Positions 1-8,171 of a stretch of 64,000 bases of DNA are shown here, piece by piece. Source of the stretch: an uncultured Eubacterium sp. (lineage in GTDB: Bacteria; Bacillota; Clostridia; Oscillospirales; Acutalibacteraceae); assembly GCA_910577195.1 (NCBI GenBank), contig CAJTLP010000006.1:62001-126000 (forward strand), read 5' to 3'. The notes under the pieces were generated by a model that worked only from the letters and a program-made list of their open reading frames with translations, did not search any database and had not been told where the DNA came from. The translations under genes and the position numbers were made by a program. The stretch's first letter is position 1. Each line of letters starts with the position of its first letter.

Positions 1-696
1 ATGAGTGAGTCGATTATCGGCAGGGCGAGACAAGCCGGAAAGGTTGAGATAAACTGTATAGATATCCGTGATTATACGCTTGATAAACACAGGCGTGTTG
101 ACGACAAGCCATACGGCGGCGGAATGGGAATGGTTATGGCACCTCAGCCTATATATGACTGCTTTCAGGCGCTGTGTGATGAAATCGGTACAAGACCGCA
201 TTTAATTTATCTTACCCCTCAGGGTAAAACTCTGACACAGGAAAGAGTTAAGGAATTGTCAAGACTTGATCATATTGCTCTGCTCTGCGGTCACTATGAG
301 GGAATAGATGAGCGTGTTATTGAAGCACTGGAGCCTGAAGAGATATCGGTCGGTGATTATGTTCTTACCGGTGGGGAGCTGCCTGCACTGATTGTGGCTG
401 ATTCCGTATCACGTATGCTGCCCGGTGTGCTCAGCGATGATGAATGCTTTGAAGAGGAGAGCCACTATCATTCACTCCTGGAGTATCCTCAGTACACACA
501 TCCCAGTGCATGGCAGGGAAGAGAGGTCCCTGAAATTTTACTTTCAGGTCATCATGCCAAGGTGGAGCAGTGGAGACGTGAGCAGTCCCTTAAAAGAACA
601 TTTGAACGGCGACCTGATATGCTTGATCATGCATCACTTTCTGATGAGGACAGAGCCTTTTTGTCGAAACAAAAAAAAGATGAAAAAATTATGTGA
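1..696 (+). CDS. trmD: tRNA (guanine-37-N1)-methyltransferase TrmD, 5' truncated by window
   Basis: TrmD transfers methyl from S-adenosylmethionine to N1 of G37 beside the anticodon, which prevents frameshifting. The visible 231 residues contain the knotted SPOUT hallmarks: DDKPYGGGMGM near residues 35-45, LLCGHYEGIDER near 94-105, and the knot segment EISVGDYVLTGGELPA near 113-128. The C-terminal helical domain follows. Family members normally start about 17-20 residues earlier with a segment like MxFDxxTLFP ahead of SESIIGRA. The ATG at base 1 is therefore probably an internal methionine and the real start lies outside the window. In Firmicutes trmD usually sits with rpsP, rimM and rplS, so the gene is probably the tail of that operon. 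Family assignment is certain; only the start is missing. Confidence 0.97.
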   Translation: MSESIIGRARQAGKVEINCIDIRDYTLDKHRRVDDKPYGGGMGMVMAPQPIYDCFQALCDEIGTRPHLIYLTPQGKTLTQERVKELSRLDHIALLCGHYEGIDERVIEALEPEEISVGDYVLTGGELPALIVADSVSRMLPGVLSDDECFEEESHYHSLLEYPQYTHPSAWQGREVPEILLSGHHAKVEQWRREQSLKRTFERRPDMLDHASLSDEDRAFLSKQKKDEKIM

Positions 697-765
697 AAAT
701 TGCACAAATAACGCAGTTGTATTTTGTTTGTAATTAACAAGTCAAACGAACTTGAGCTTAACTTA

Positions 766-793
766 TTGACCGATTTCAAATTAGTGGTATAAT
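766..793 (+). promoter_or_regulatory. Sigma-A type promoter for ptsH
   Basis: TTGACC at 766-771 and a perfect TATAAT at 788-793 are separated by 16 nt. Transcription would start near 800, leaving a leader of about 65 nt before the ptsH Shine-Dalgarno (GAGAGG near 850). The site lies in the gap between trmD and ptsH, so ptsH has its own promoter. Confidence 0.75.
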
Positions 794-864
794 ATGTAAA
801 GAAGAAGATAATAAGTTTATTTTATACAACATATTGTATTTTTAAGGAATGAGAGGTTATTATT

Positions 865-1128
865 ATGTTCGTTAAAGATGTAAAGGTTGAAAATCAGGTT
901 GGTCTTCATGCTCGTCCTGCAACTTTCTTTATCCAGAAAGCGAATGAGTTCAAATCATCTATCTGGGTTGAGAAGGAAGAGAGAAGAGTAAATGCTAAGA
1001 GTCTTCTCGGTGTACTTTCACTTGGAATTATGGGCGGTACTGATATCCGTATCATCGCTGACGGTTCAGATGAAGAGGCTGCAGTTGAAGGTCTTGTATC
1101 ACTTGTAAAGAGCGGTTTCACTGAGTAA
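865..1128 (+). CDS. ptsH: HPr phosphocarrier protein of the PTS
   Basis: HPr passes phosphate from enzyme I to the sugar-specific EIIA domains in the cytoplasm. In Firmicutes it also acts in catabolite repression when phosphorylated on Ser46. The 87-residue protein has the active-site segment GLHARPA with His15 in the canonical place and Ser46 in NAKSLLGVLSLGI. Both phosphorylation sites are present, so this is HPr rather than the His-less paralogue Crh. Length matches the family (85-90). The gene is monocistronic: a good promoter precedes it and a strong hairpin terminator follows 25 bp after the stop. Enzyme I (ptsI) is not adjacent, which is common in Clostridia. Confidence 0.97.
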   Translation: MFVKDVKVENQVGLHARPATFFIQKANEFKSSIWVEKEERRVNAKSLLGVLSLGIMGGTDIRIIADGSDEEAAVEGLVSLVKSGFTE

Positions 1129-1152
1129 TTTTACTTAAAACTTTTTCAGATT

Positions 1153-1187
1153 AAAAGCACAGTGCTGTACTGTGCTTTATTTTTTTC
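1153..1187 (+). terminator. Rho-independent terminator of ptsH
   Basis: The arm AAAGCACAG pairs with CTGTGCTTT around a 7-nt loop, followed by a run of seven T. It lies 25 bp after the ptsH stop codon. Confidence 0.9.
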
Positions 1188-1227
1188 GTTTGTTGTGGTA
1201 TAATCTAAATGTTAGATATTTTGCTTA

Positions 1228-1400
1228 TTGTAGGGGAGGGTCTCTGTGCCCTCCTGAAAAATCATGAAATGGGCAGGCGTGGAAACCTGCCCCTACAAAT
1301 TAACAGGAACGTTCTTGTAATATCGTAGTGGCGTGCATCGCACGTTCGAATAAAATTATATAATTCCTACGGACGACCATTGGTCGCCCCTACAGAATAT
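1228..1400. repeat. Palindromic intergenic repeat with TGTAGGGG ends
   Basis: The ptsH-uvrC gap (1129-1450) holds no gene beyond the terminator. TGTAGGGG (1229-1236) and CCCCTACA (1290-1297) are inverted ends of a first unit. That unit contains two inner hairpins, GGAGGG/CCCTCC and GGGCAGG/CCTGCCC. A second unit near 1366-1395 has CGACCATTGGTCG and ends in CCCCTACA. A related block lies at 15270-15395 with the same GTAGGG/CTAC style ends, so this is a dispersed repeat family. I cannot name it from sequence alone. It might form RNA hairpins in read-through transcripts. Confidence 0.6.
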
Positions 1401-1450
1401 CAAGAACATTGTTGATATGCTAAACAATAATTCAGTAAAGGAGTGATATT

Positions 1451-3268
1451 GTGACCGAGAAGGAACTCAGAAAAAAGGCTATGGCTCTGCCGCTGCAGCC
1501 GGGTGTATATATTATGAAGAACAAGGACAGAAAAATAATATATATCGGCAAGGCAAAAAAACTGAAAAACCGTGTATCATCCTATTTCGGTTCTCATTCC
1601 AATCATTCCTTAAAAGTAATCAGAATGGTTGAGAACGTTGATGATTTTGATTACATTCTCTGCGACAGTGAGTTCGAGGCACTGGTGCTTGAATGCTCAC
1701 TTATTAAACAGCACCAGCCGAAATATAATATTCTCCTTAAGGACGATAAGGGCTATAACTATATTAAAATTACGAAAGAGCAGTTTCCGCGTATCCGTGA
1801 ATGCAAGCAGATGCTTGATGATAATGCAACCTATATCGGACCGTATACATCAAATTTTTCAGTCAAGCAGGCTGTGGAGGAAACGCTTAAAATTTTCAAG
1901 CTGCCGCGATGCAATAAAAAATTCCCAAAGGATTACGGAAAAAGCAGACCTTGTCTTAACGGCTTTATGGGTATATGTTCAGCTCCCTGCGCCGGACGTA
2001 TAAAACAGGAGGAATATGCCAATAATGTTGAAGATGCGATTGCATTTTTAAAGGGCGGAAGTGTTAAGGCTGTCCGTCAGATGCAGGAGCAGATGCAGGA
2101 GCTTTCGGAAAATCTGCAGTTTGAAGAGGCTGCAAAGCTCCGTGACAGAATCAGGGCAATAAAGAATCTTGAGGAAAAGCAGAAGGTTGTATCTATCAAT
2201 GTTCCTGAGGAAGACGTTTTTGCTTTAGTCAATTCAAAGAAAAAGGCTTGCTTTGAGGTTATACGCTTTGAACACGGCAAGCTGACAGATACGGAATTCT
2301 GGCTGATTGACTCCGTTGATGATTTGGCGCAGTCACGTTTTGAGCTGATTGAACGTTACTATTCCATGCGTGACCGTATTCCGTCACGTATCGCCGTTGA
2401 CGGGGAAATTGCAGATGAGGAGCTTTTAAAAAGCTTCCTTGAAAGTAAAAGGGGAAAAAAGCTTGAATTCATTCATCCGCAGAAAGGCGAGCACCTCTCT
2501 ATTGTCAATATGTGTATTAGTAATGCTAATGAGCACTTGGCTCAGCAGCAGGGCAGACTCGGAAAGGAGCTTGCAACCCTTGAGGAGTTAAGAGGACTTT
2601 TAGGTCTTGAAAAACTGCCCGAATATATTGAGTCCTATGATATTTCCCATACCTTCGGTGCAGATAATGTTGCAGGTATGGTCGTGTTCCATAATGGCAG
2701 ACCGATGAAAAGTGCATATAAACGCTTTGCGATTAAAGGCTTTGACGGACAGAATGATGTGGGCTCCATGCGTGAGGTGCTGACTCGCAGATTCAATCAT
2801 TATTATAACGATGAGGAGGGCAGTACCTTTAAGATTCTGCCTGACCTGATTCTGCTTGACGGTGGTGAGCCTCAGGTCAATGCCGTGCTTCCTGTTGTAA
2901 GGTCAATGGGACTGAATGTGCCGATTTTTGGTATGGTTAAGGATAATAAGCACAGAACAAGAGCGATTGCCGTAAACGGCGGTGAGATTGAAATCAATTC
3001 CCACAGAAAGGTGTTTACCCTTGTGTCCTCCATACAGGAGGAGGTGCACCGCTTCGCAATTACCTATCACCATAATAAGCATAAAAAAAGTACCCTTTCA
3101 ACCTTGCTTACAAAAATTGAGGGCATAGGTGATGCCAAAGCAAAGGCGCTTCTTAAGCATTTTAAAACCGTGACTGCGATAAAAAATGCATCTGTTGAGG
3201 AGCTTGCCGAAACCGATGGAATCAGCAAAAGGAATGCAGAAAGGATATTTGAATTCTATCATCAGTAA
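1451..3268 (+). CDS. uvrC: Excinuclease ABC subunit C
   Basis: UvrC makes the dual incisions on either side of a lesion during nucleotide excision repair, working after UvrA and UvrB. The 605-residue protein has the expected order: a GIY-YIG nuclease domain at about 15-95 (PGVYIM, then IIYIGKAKKLKNR), a cysteine cluster near 150-180, a UVR motif near 205-240 (LQFEEAAKLRDRI), the RNase H-like second nuclease near 380-540 (SYDISHTFG, LLDGGEPQV, HRFAITYHH), and two C-terminal helix-hairpin-helix motifs (IEGIGDAKAKALL). The start is GTG, chosen because AAAGGAGTG lies 6-13 bases upstream. Length is normal. No partner uvr gene is adjacent. Confidence 0.97.
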   Translation: MTEKELRKKAMALPLQPGVYIMKNKDRKIIYIGKAKKLKNRVSSYFGSHSNHSLKVIRMVENVDDFDYILCDSEFEALVLECSLIKQHQPKYNILLKDDKGYNYIKITKEQFPRIRECKQMLDDNATYIGPYTSNFSVKQAVEETLKIFKLPRCNKKFPKDYGKSRPCLNGFMGICSAPCAGRIKQEEYANNVEDAIAFLKGGSVKAVRQMQEQMQELSENLQFEEAAKLRDRIRAIKNLEEKQKVVSINVPEEDVFALVNSKKKACFEVIRFEHGKLTDTEFWLIDSVDDLAQSRFELIERYYSMRDRIPSRIAVDGEIADEELLKSFLESKRGKKLEFIHPQKGEHLSIVNMCISNANEHLAQQQGRLGKELATLEELRGLLGLEKLPEYIESYDISHTFGADNVAGMVVFHNGRPMKSAYKRFAIKGFDGQNDVGSMREVLTRRFNHYYNDEEGSTFKILPDLILLDGGEPQVNAVLPVVRSMGLNVPIFGMVKDNKHRTRAIAVNGGEIEINSHRKVFTLVSSIQEEVHRFAITYHHNKHKKSTLSTLLTKIEGIGDAKAKALLKHFKTVTAIKNASVEELAETDGISKRNAERIFEFYHQ

Positions 3269-3300
3269 AACAGAAATTTGTAAAAATAGTGTTAATCGTC

Positions 3301-3329
3301 TTGACTAATAAAACTCTTGTTTGTATAAT
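3301..3329 (+). promoter_or_regulatory. Sigma-A promoter of the rsmD-coaD operon
   Basis: TTGACT (3301-3306) and TATAAT (3324-3329) are separated by exactly 17 nt. The predicted start is near 3336, giving a leader of about 65 nt before rsmD. The three following genes are spaced by 7 and 1 bp and should form one transcript ending at the hairpin at 5015. Confidence 0.85.
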
Positions 3330-3401
3330 GGAGAGTAGTAATGGCTGGAATATCCTTGTATTTTATTTGGTTTATTCCGGATTTTTAAGGAAGAACTGTA
3401 A

Positions 3402-3941
3402 ATGATGCGTGTGATTACAGGCATTGCCAGAGGCAGAAGACTTGAAACTCTGCCCGGTGAGGATGTCACAAGACCTACAACTGAATCCGTTAAGGAAGCA
3501 CTGTTTTCAATGATTCAGTTTGAACTTGAGGACAGAAAGGTGATTGACCTTTTTGCAGGCTCAGGTCAGCTGGGTATTGAGGCACTGTCACGCGGAGCAA
3601 GGCATTGCACCTTTGTTGAGGGCAACAGACAGGCGTTTAAAGTGATAGAGGACAACCTGTCACATTGCCGTCTTGAAAGCGGAGCAAAGGTGGTTCTCAG
3701 TGATGCAGTATCCTTTTTAATGAGAAAGGATAATTTTGATATTGCATTTCTTGATCCGCCGTATCATCAGGGACTTGTTGAAAAATGTCTTCCGTTGCTT
3801 TTGCCTATGATGTCTGCTGACGGAGTGGTTGTTTGTGAAACGGCTGCCGACGAAAATCTGCCTGAAAGTATTAACGGCTGGAGTGCAGACAGAGTGAGAA
3901 AATACGGCAAGACAAAGCTTACCCTTTATCGAAAGGACTAA
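3402..3941 (+). CDS. rsmD: 16S rRNA (guanine-966-N2)-methyltransferase
   Basis: RsmD methylates N2 of G966 in 16S rRNA of the 30S subunit, using S-adenosylmethionine. The 179-residue protein shows the family opening RVITGIARGRRLETLPG, the PTTESVKEALFSM segment, the SAM-binding loop VIDLFAGSGQLGIEALSRGA at about 46-65, and the catalytic DPPY at about 119-122. Two ATG codons in tandem could start translation; the first was taken. It is directly followed, 7 bp on, by coaD, a pairing widespread in Firmicutes. Length is normal. Confidence 0.96.
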   Translation: MMRVITGIARGRRLETLPGEDVTRPTTESVKEALFSMIQFELEDRKVIDLFAGSGQLGIEALSRGARHCTFVEGNRQAFKVIEDNLSHCRLESGAKVVLSDAVSFLMRKDNFDIAFLDPPYHQGLVEKCLPLLLPMMSADGVVVCETAADENLPESINGWSADRVRKYGKTKLTLYRKD

Positions 3942-3948
3942 AATTAAA

Positions 3949-4431
3949 ATGAAAATTGCTGTCTGTCCCGGCAGCTTTGATCCGGTAACGCTGGGACATC
4001 TTGACATAATTGAAAGAGCAACTGAGCTTTTTGACAAGGTTGTTGTTCTTGTTATGAGCAACAGTGCAAAGCATTGTGCTTTTACTGTTGAGGAAAGAAT
4101 TGAACTTTTAAAAAAATGTGTTCACAATCCTAAGATTGAAATTGATACATATGGCGGATTGCTGGTTGATTACGCAAAAAAGAAAAACGCCGTATCTATT
4201 GTTAAGGGACTTCGTGCCGTGTCTGATTTCGACTATGAATTCCAGCAGGCACTTATTAATAAAAGTCTGTACCCAAAGATTGAAACCGTATTCCTTGCCG
4301 CAAGGGGTGAGAATATGTTTCTTTCTTCAAGTATGGTGAAAGAGGTTTGCAGCCTTGACGGTGATATTTCACCATACGTGCCCAAGGAAATTGTAAAAGA
4401 TATATATTTAAGGTGTAAAGGAGAAAATTAA
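3949..4431 (+). CDS. coaD: Phosphopantetheine adenylyltransferase
   Basis: CoaD adenylates 4'-phosphopantetheine with ATP to form dephospho-CoA, the penultimate step of coenzyme A synthesis. The 160-residue protein starts with the nucleotidyltransferase signature CPGSFDPVTLGHLDII, containing the TxGH motif. It also has KGLRAVSDFDYEFQ at about 87-100 and SSSMVKEV near 128-135, both typical of the family. Length is canonical. It sits in the rsmD operon and its stop codon is one base away from the next start, so translation of the next gene is probably coupled. Confidence 0.97.
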   Translation: MKIAVCPGSFDPVTLGHLDIIERATELFDKVVVLVMSNSAKHCAFTVEERIELLKKCVHNPKIEIDTYGGLLVDYAKKKNAVSIVKGLRAVSDFDYEFQQALINKSLYPKIETVFLAARGENMFLSSSMVKEVCSLDGDISPYVPKEIVKDIYLRCKGEN

Positions 4432-4432
4432 G

Positions 4433-4996
4433 ATGACGAATACTGACATTTTACTTGAAGATTTAGAGGACGTTCTTGATGACGCTACCTCCATTCCCCT
4501 CAGTAAGAAATATGCTGTTGATGTTGATAAGATTAAAACAATTATTGAGGATATCCGTTTGAATACTCCTCAGGAAACAAAGCAGGCTAAGGCTATTGTT
4601 GATTCAAGAAACAATATTCTTGAAGAGGCAAATAAGCAGGCTGCTGATATTATCGCAAAGGCTCAGGAGCAGGCAAGAGAGCTTGTTGCAAGAGACCAGA
4701 TTACCCAGACTGCTCAGGCTGAGGCTGCTGATATCCTTGCTAAGGCAAAGGAACAGGGCGATGCATATATCACTGATGCACAGAATCAGGCTTCTGAGAT
4801 TCTCGGCAATGCAACAAATCAGGCAAACGAGATGGTTACTACCGCTCAGAATAAGTCACGTGAAATGCTCACTGCTGTGAATAACTATGCGGATGATACG
4901 CTTCTTGCAATTGATGATTCACTTTATAAGGCTCTTTCAGATGTAAGACGTATCCGTCAGGGCATTATGAACAGCCAGAATAAGCATAACGGCTAA
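4433..4996 (+). CDS. Coiled-coil protein of unknown role (ATP synthase subunit H/DivIVA-like)
   Basis: The 187-residue protein is almost entirely alpha-helical and rich in Ala, Gln and Glu. It has a repeating pattern of the type AxxILAxAxxQAxE from about residue 65 to 160, which predicts a long coiled coil. There is no signal peptide or membrane segment, so it is cytoplasmic. Proteins like this next to coaD in Clostridia are usually labelled ATPase, V-type ATPase subunit H-like or DivIVA-like on coiled-coil similarity alone. I see no Walker motif, so an ATPase name is not supported. It is translationally linked to coaD, 1 bp apart. Its function is unknown; a scaffold or septum-associated role is only a guess. 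Confidence 0.8.
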   Translation: MTNTDILLEDLEDVLDDATSIPLSKKYAVDVDKIKTIIEDIRLNTPQETKQAKAIVDSRNNILEEANKQAADIIAKAQEQARELVARDQITQTAQAEAADILAKAKEQGDAYITDAQNQASEILGNATNQANEMVTTAQNKSREMLTAVNNYADDTLLAIDDSLYKALSDVRRIRQGIMNSQNKHNG

Positions 4997-5014
4997 TTCA
5001 ATTACAAAAATATT

Positions 5015-5048
5015 AGGTGCAGATTTTAACATCTGCACCTTTTTATTT
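5015..5048 (+). terminator. Terminator of the rsmD-coaD operon
   Basis: The perfect 10-bp stem AGGTGCAGAT/ATCTGCACCT with a 6-nt loop is followed by TTTTATTT. It ends the operon 18 bp after the last stop codon. Confidence 0.9.
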
Positions 5049-5060
5049 ATGTTTGTTGAT

Positions 5061-5104
5061 GAAAAAAACGTACGGAAATGTTTACCGCATTTCCGTACGC
5101 TTTT
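5061..5104 (-). terminator. Terminator of the GPH symporter gene
   Basis: The stem CGTACGGAAATG/CATTTCCGTACG has A-rich and T-rich flanks on both sides (GAAAAAAA before, TTTTTC after), so it can work on both strands. It lies just downstream of the minus-strand transporter gene and is most likely its terminator. Confidence 0.85.
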
Positions 5105-5114
5105 TCTTTTGTGA

Positions 5115-6512
5115 TTATTTATCCTCAGCTGAGCGTTTTTCAACAATGTAGCTGTGTACCTTGTCAGCAAGCTCACCGTGTAATTTGAATTTCTTTGTGA
5201 ATACAATAAAGGAGCAAAGTATAAGAATAGGCGGAACACCGAAGCAAATAAATCCGATAGCGCTCTTTGTGGAATCGTTAATCGTTTTTGTAACGCTGGT
5301 TATCTGCTCATTGTAGTTCATAATACCAAGACCGCCAAAGAGAACGATAGTCTGAATCGTATATGCCATTTTCTGCAGGAAGCCTTTCATTGAGAAGGTG
5401 ATTGATTCATTTCGTTCACCTGTTTTGTATTCTCCGTAGTCAACAATGTCGGCAAGGAATACAGTCTGTGCAACGAACATTGACGCAATACCTGTTGATG
5501 AAATGATGTATGCAATATCAAGTGCAATGGTGATTTTCAGTACAGGACCGAAGAGGTACATCAGTATATAGCCGACGATTGTGGCGATCAGTGAAATCTG
5601 ATAAATCTTTTTCTTGCTGAGCCATTTTGAAAGAATCGGAATGACAAGTAGACCGAGTACGGAGCCGACAGCACCTATGGTCTGGAAAAGCGACTGTGCT
5701 TTCGGTTCACCGAGTACATCTGAGAAATAATATACTGCTGTGCCTGAGGTGAGATACCAGCCTGCATTTGAAAGCATTGCAAAAATCATAAATACAACAA
5801 GCTGATCATTTCCTGCAATAACCTTGAAAATCTTTTTCAGTGAAAATTTTGAGTTATTGTTATAAACAACGTGTTTTTCCTTAGTCGTAAGAACACAGAT
5901 TGCTGAGAATAAAACAAGCAGACAAGCACAGATACCTGCCCAGCGTGAAAATCCGCTGGCACTGTAACCCTTATCTGTTGTCATACCGGTTGAAAGCATA
6001 GGGAGAATGATAGGAGTGGCAACAGTAATGATTCCCTGACCGAGACCGCTGAAGGTTCTCGCTACAGTTGATACCATATTTCTGTCACTCGGGTCACTTG
6101 TGAAAGACGGTACCATACTCCAATACGGTATATCCGCCATTGTGTTTGTCATACCCCAGAGGATATACATAACACCTATATAAATATACAGCTTCGTTCC
6201 GCTCATTCCGAAGCTTGTGAAAAGCAGGAATAAAACAGCTGCGTTGCAGACTGCACCGATAATAATCCACGGACGGTATTTGCCCATTTTTGTTTTTGTG
6301 TTGTCAACAATGGTTCCCATCATAGGGTCGTTGATGCCGTCCCATATTCTTGCAAGGGGAGTGAGCAGCAGCAGGAATGCTTCCTTGAGTCCGAGAACAC
6401 TGGAAAGATAATAGCTTAAAAAGGAATAGAACATTCCGTAGCTGAGATCAAGTCCTACAGCACCGACACCATAACCGATTTTTTCACGCCAGGTTGTTTT
6501 GTAATCATTCAT
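5115..6512 (-). CDS. GPH family sugar:cation symporter
   Basis: Members of the glycoside-pentoside-hexuronide:cation family (melibiose carrier type, within the major facilitator superfamily) import sugars or glycosides with Na+ or H+. The roughly 465-residue protein has about 12 hydrophobic segments. It carries the family signature RIWDGINDPMMG (about residue 50) followed by DNTKTKMGKYRPW. The start is the ATG at 6512, preceded by GAGGAAAAAGC; an upstream TTG extends the frame by eight residues but has no ribosome site. The gene stands alone between a promoter and a terminator and is convergent with the coaD operon. Substrate cannot be read from the sequence. Confidence 0.9.
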   Translation of the reverse strand: MNDYKTTWREKIGYGVGAVGLDLSYGMFYSFLSYYLSSVLGLKEAFLLLLTPLARIWDGINDPMMGTIVDNTKTKMGKYRPWIIIGAVCNAAVLFLLFTSFGMSGTKLYIYIGVMYILWGMTNTMADIPYWSMVPSFTSDPSDRNMVSTVARTFSGLGQGIITVATPIILPMLSTGMTTDKGYSASGFSRWAGICACLLVLFSAICVLTTKEKHVVYNNNSKFSLKKIFKVIAGNDQLVVFMIFAMLSNAGWYLTSGTAVYYFSDVLGEPKAQSLFQTIGAVGSVLGLLVIPILSKWLSKKKIYQISLIATIVGYILMYLFGPVLKITIALDIAYIISSTGIASMFVAQTVFLADIVDYGEYKTGERNESITFSMKGFLQKMAYTIQTIVLFGGLGIMNYNEQITSVTKTINDSTKSAIGFICFGVPPILILCSFIVFTKKFKLHGELADKVHSYIVEKRSAEDK

Positions 6513-6555
6513 AGCTTTTTCCTCGATTTCCAACAAATGTCTAATTATATTACTT

Positions 6556-6584
6556 ATTATAACATATTATATCCTATTTAACAA
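6556..6584 (-). promoter_or_regulatory. Promoter of the GPH symporter gene
   Basis: On the minus strand TTGTTA (6584-6579), a 17-nt spacer and a perfect TATAAT (6561-6556) lie about 45 bp upstream of the start codon. Confidence 0.7.
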
Positions 6585-6649
6585 TATCAGGTTGAAATAC
6601 TTAATTGTTACAAAAAGATTACAGATATTACGAGCATTGAAAAAATTTC

Positions 6650-6678
6650 TTGACAATGCTTATATGTCTATTTATAAT
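6650..6678 (+). promoter_or_regulatory. Consensus promoter of the dcw cluster (PmraZ)
   Basis: TTGACA (6650-6655), 17 nt, TATAAT (6673-6678) is a perfect sigma-A consensus. The start site should be near 6685. The long-spaced tandem repeats immediately downstream would lie in the early transcribed region, as expected for MraZ autoregulation. Confidence 0.9.
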
Positions 6679-6693
6679 GTTCTTGTGGGGAGA

Positions 6694-6764
6694 AATCCTA
6701 TAAAAATTCATATTAATCCCATAAAAATTCATATTCAAAACTAATTTGAAACGAAAATCCCATA
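6694..6764 (+). promoter_or_regulatory. Candidate MraZ operator: tandem 21-bp repeats
   Basis: Two adjacent 21-bp units (6694-6714 and 6715-6735) differ at one position and share AATCCYATA plus AAAATTCATATT. A third AATCCCATA occurs at 6756-6764. On the other strand each CCCATA box reads TATGGG, and known MraZ boxes in enterobacteria are short TGGG-type repeats near the mraZ promoter. Position, just downstream of PmraZ and before mraZ, fits autoregulation. Binding is inferred, not shown. Confidence 0.55.
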
Positions 6765-6787
6765 TTTCAGAGAGAGGAGGAGAGCAA

Positions 6788-7225
6788 GTGACAGAGTATT
6801 TTGTTGGACATAAAACCTATAAAATTGATGCTAAAGGCAGAATTTCCATACCTGCAAATATGCGTGCAGCACTGGGTCAGGAGTTCATCGTGTCACGCGG
6901 TGTAAATAAATGCCTTGCTCTTTATCCTATGGATGTATGGGTTGAAATGATTAATAACATTTTAGAAAAGGTAAGTCAGAAAAAGAGAAGAGCACTTGAG
7001 CTCCACTTTTCTGCAAATGCTGAAAAAATGAGCCTTGACGGACAGGGACGTCTTCTTCTTAATGAGAATCTCCGCAGTCAGGTTGACCTTTTAGGTGAGT
7101 CTCAGGCTGAGATTTTCGGTAATAATAAAAGGATTGAAATCTGGAATTGCGAGCTGTTTAAGAAAGAGCTTGAGAGCGTTGAAGAGGCTGAGATTGAAGA
7201 TATCCTTGATGAATACGGAATTTAA
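6788..7225 (+). CDS. mraZ: Transcriptional regulator MraZ
   Basis: MraZ is a ring-forming DNA-binding protein that represses the division and cell wall (dcw) cluster it heads. The 145-residue protein has two swapped-hairpin AbrB-like repeats, each with the DxxxR signature: DAKGRISIP near 14-22 and DGQGRLLL near 85-92. The start is GTG at 6788 with GAGAGGAGG nine bases upstream. The open frame extends 14 codons further up to a TTG, but that extension has no ribosome site. rsmH begins 6 bp after the stop. Confidence 0.95.
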   Translation: MTEYFVGHKTYKIDAKGRISIPANMRAALGQEFIVSRGVNKCLALYPMDVWVEMINNILEKVSQKKRRALELHFSANAEKMSLDGQGRLLLNENLRSQVDLLGESQAEIFGNNKRIEIWNCELFKKELESVEEAEIEDILDEYGI

Positions 7226-7231
7226 TGACTG

Positions 7232-8143
7232 ATGGAATTTGTACATAAAAGTGTGCTGTTTGACGAATCAGTCAAGGCACTGGATTTAGATAGTAATAAA
7301 ATTATTATGGACGGCACTGCCGGAGGCGGCGGACATTCAGGAGAAATTGCAAAAACAGCGAAAAGACTGATTGCAGTTGACCAGGATCCGGATGCCATTG
7401 CCGTTTTGAATGAACGGCTGGGCAGTATGGACAATGTTACGATTGTTCATAATAATTTTTCTAATATAAAAAATATATTAAGCGAACTGAATATAGATAA
7501 AATTGACGGTCTTCTGCTTGATTTAGGTGTAAGCTCCTTTCAGCTTGATACGGCAGACAGGGGATTTTCTTTCCATAAGGATGCCCCCCTTGATATGCGT
7601 ATGAGCAAGTCCGGACTGAGTGCAGGGGATGTCGTAAACACTTACAGTGAGCAGGAGCTTGCAAATATTATTTATAAGTACGGTGAGGAAAAATTCTCAC
7701 GCCGTATCGCTGCGAATATTGTGAAAGCAAGAATGGACAAGCCGATTGAAACCACGTTTGAACTGGTGGATATTATAAAGATGTCAATGCCGCAGAAAGC
7801 AATGCGTGACAGTCATCCGGCAAGACGCACCTTTCAGGCAATACGCATTGAGGTTAACGGCGAGCTTGATGTGTTAAAATCCACTCTTAATGATGCTTTT
7901 GACTGCCTGAACAGTAAGGGCAGAATCGCAGTAATAACCTTCCATTCCCTTGAGGACAGAATCGTTAAGGAACAGTTTAACGAGTGGTGCAGGGGATGTA
8001 CCTGTCCGAAGGAATTTCCGGTCTGCGTATGCGGCAATAAGCCGAAGGGAAAGGCTTTTAAAGCAATTTCGCCGAGCAACGAGGAGCTCGAGGTTAATCC
8101 GAGAGCACGTTCATCGCGTCTTCGCATATTCGAAAAATTTTAA
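7232..8143 (+). CDS. rsmH: 16S rRNA (cytosine-1402-N4)-methyltransferase
   Basis: RsmH (MraW) methylates N4 of C1402 in the decoding centre of 16S rRNA. The 303-residue protein begins with FVHKSVLFDESVKAL, then the SAM-binding DGTAGGGGHS near 28-37. It continues with DGLLLDLGVSSFQLD near 95-109, the FQAIRIEVNGEL segment near 203-214, and the C-terminal SLEDRIVK and RARSSRLRI motifs. A cysteine-rich stretch near 250-270 (CRGCTCPKEFPVCVC) is typical of Clostridia members. Length is normal. It is the second gene of the dcw operon. Confidence 0.97.
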   Translation: MEFVHKSVLFDESVKALDLDSNKIIMDGTAGGGGHSGEIAKTAKRLIAVDQDPDAIAVLNERLGSMDNVTIVHNNFSNIKNILSELNIDKIDGLLLDLGVSSFQLDTADRGFSFHKDAPLDMRMSKSGLSAGDVVNTYSEQELANIIYKYGEEKFSRRIAANIVKARMDKPIETTFELVDIIKMSMPQKAMRDSHPARRTFQAIRIEVNGELDVLKSTLNDAFDCLNSKGRIAVITFHSLEDRIVKEQFNEWCRGCTCPKEFPVCVCGNKPKGKAFKAISPSNEELEVNPRARSSRLRIFEKF

Positions 8144-8171
8144 CTATTTATTATTAAAAGAGGTGAGTTAG

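Noticed and set aside
4433..4996. ATPase annotation for the coiled-coil gene after coaD
   Set aside because: No Walker A or B motif is present; only heptad-like repeats are visible.
7222..8127. Long minus-strand frames opposite rsmH
   Set aside because: They lie fully inside a well-supported gene, have low-complexity Ser/Arg-rich translations and no ribosome sites.
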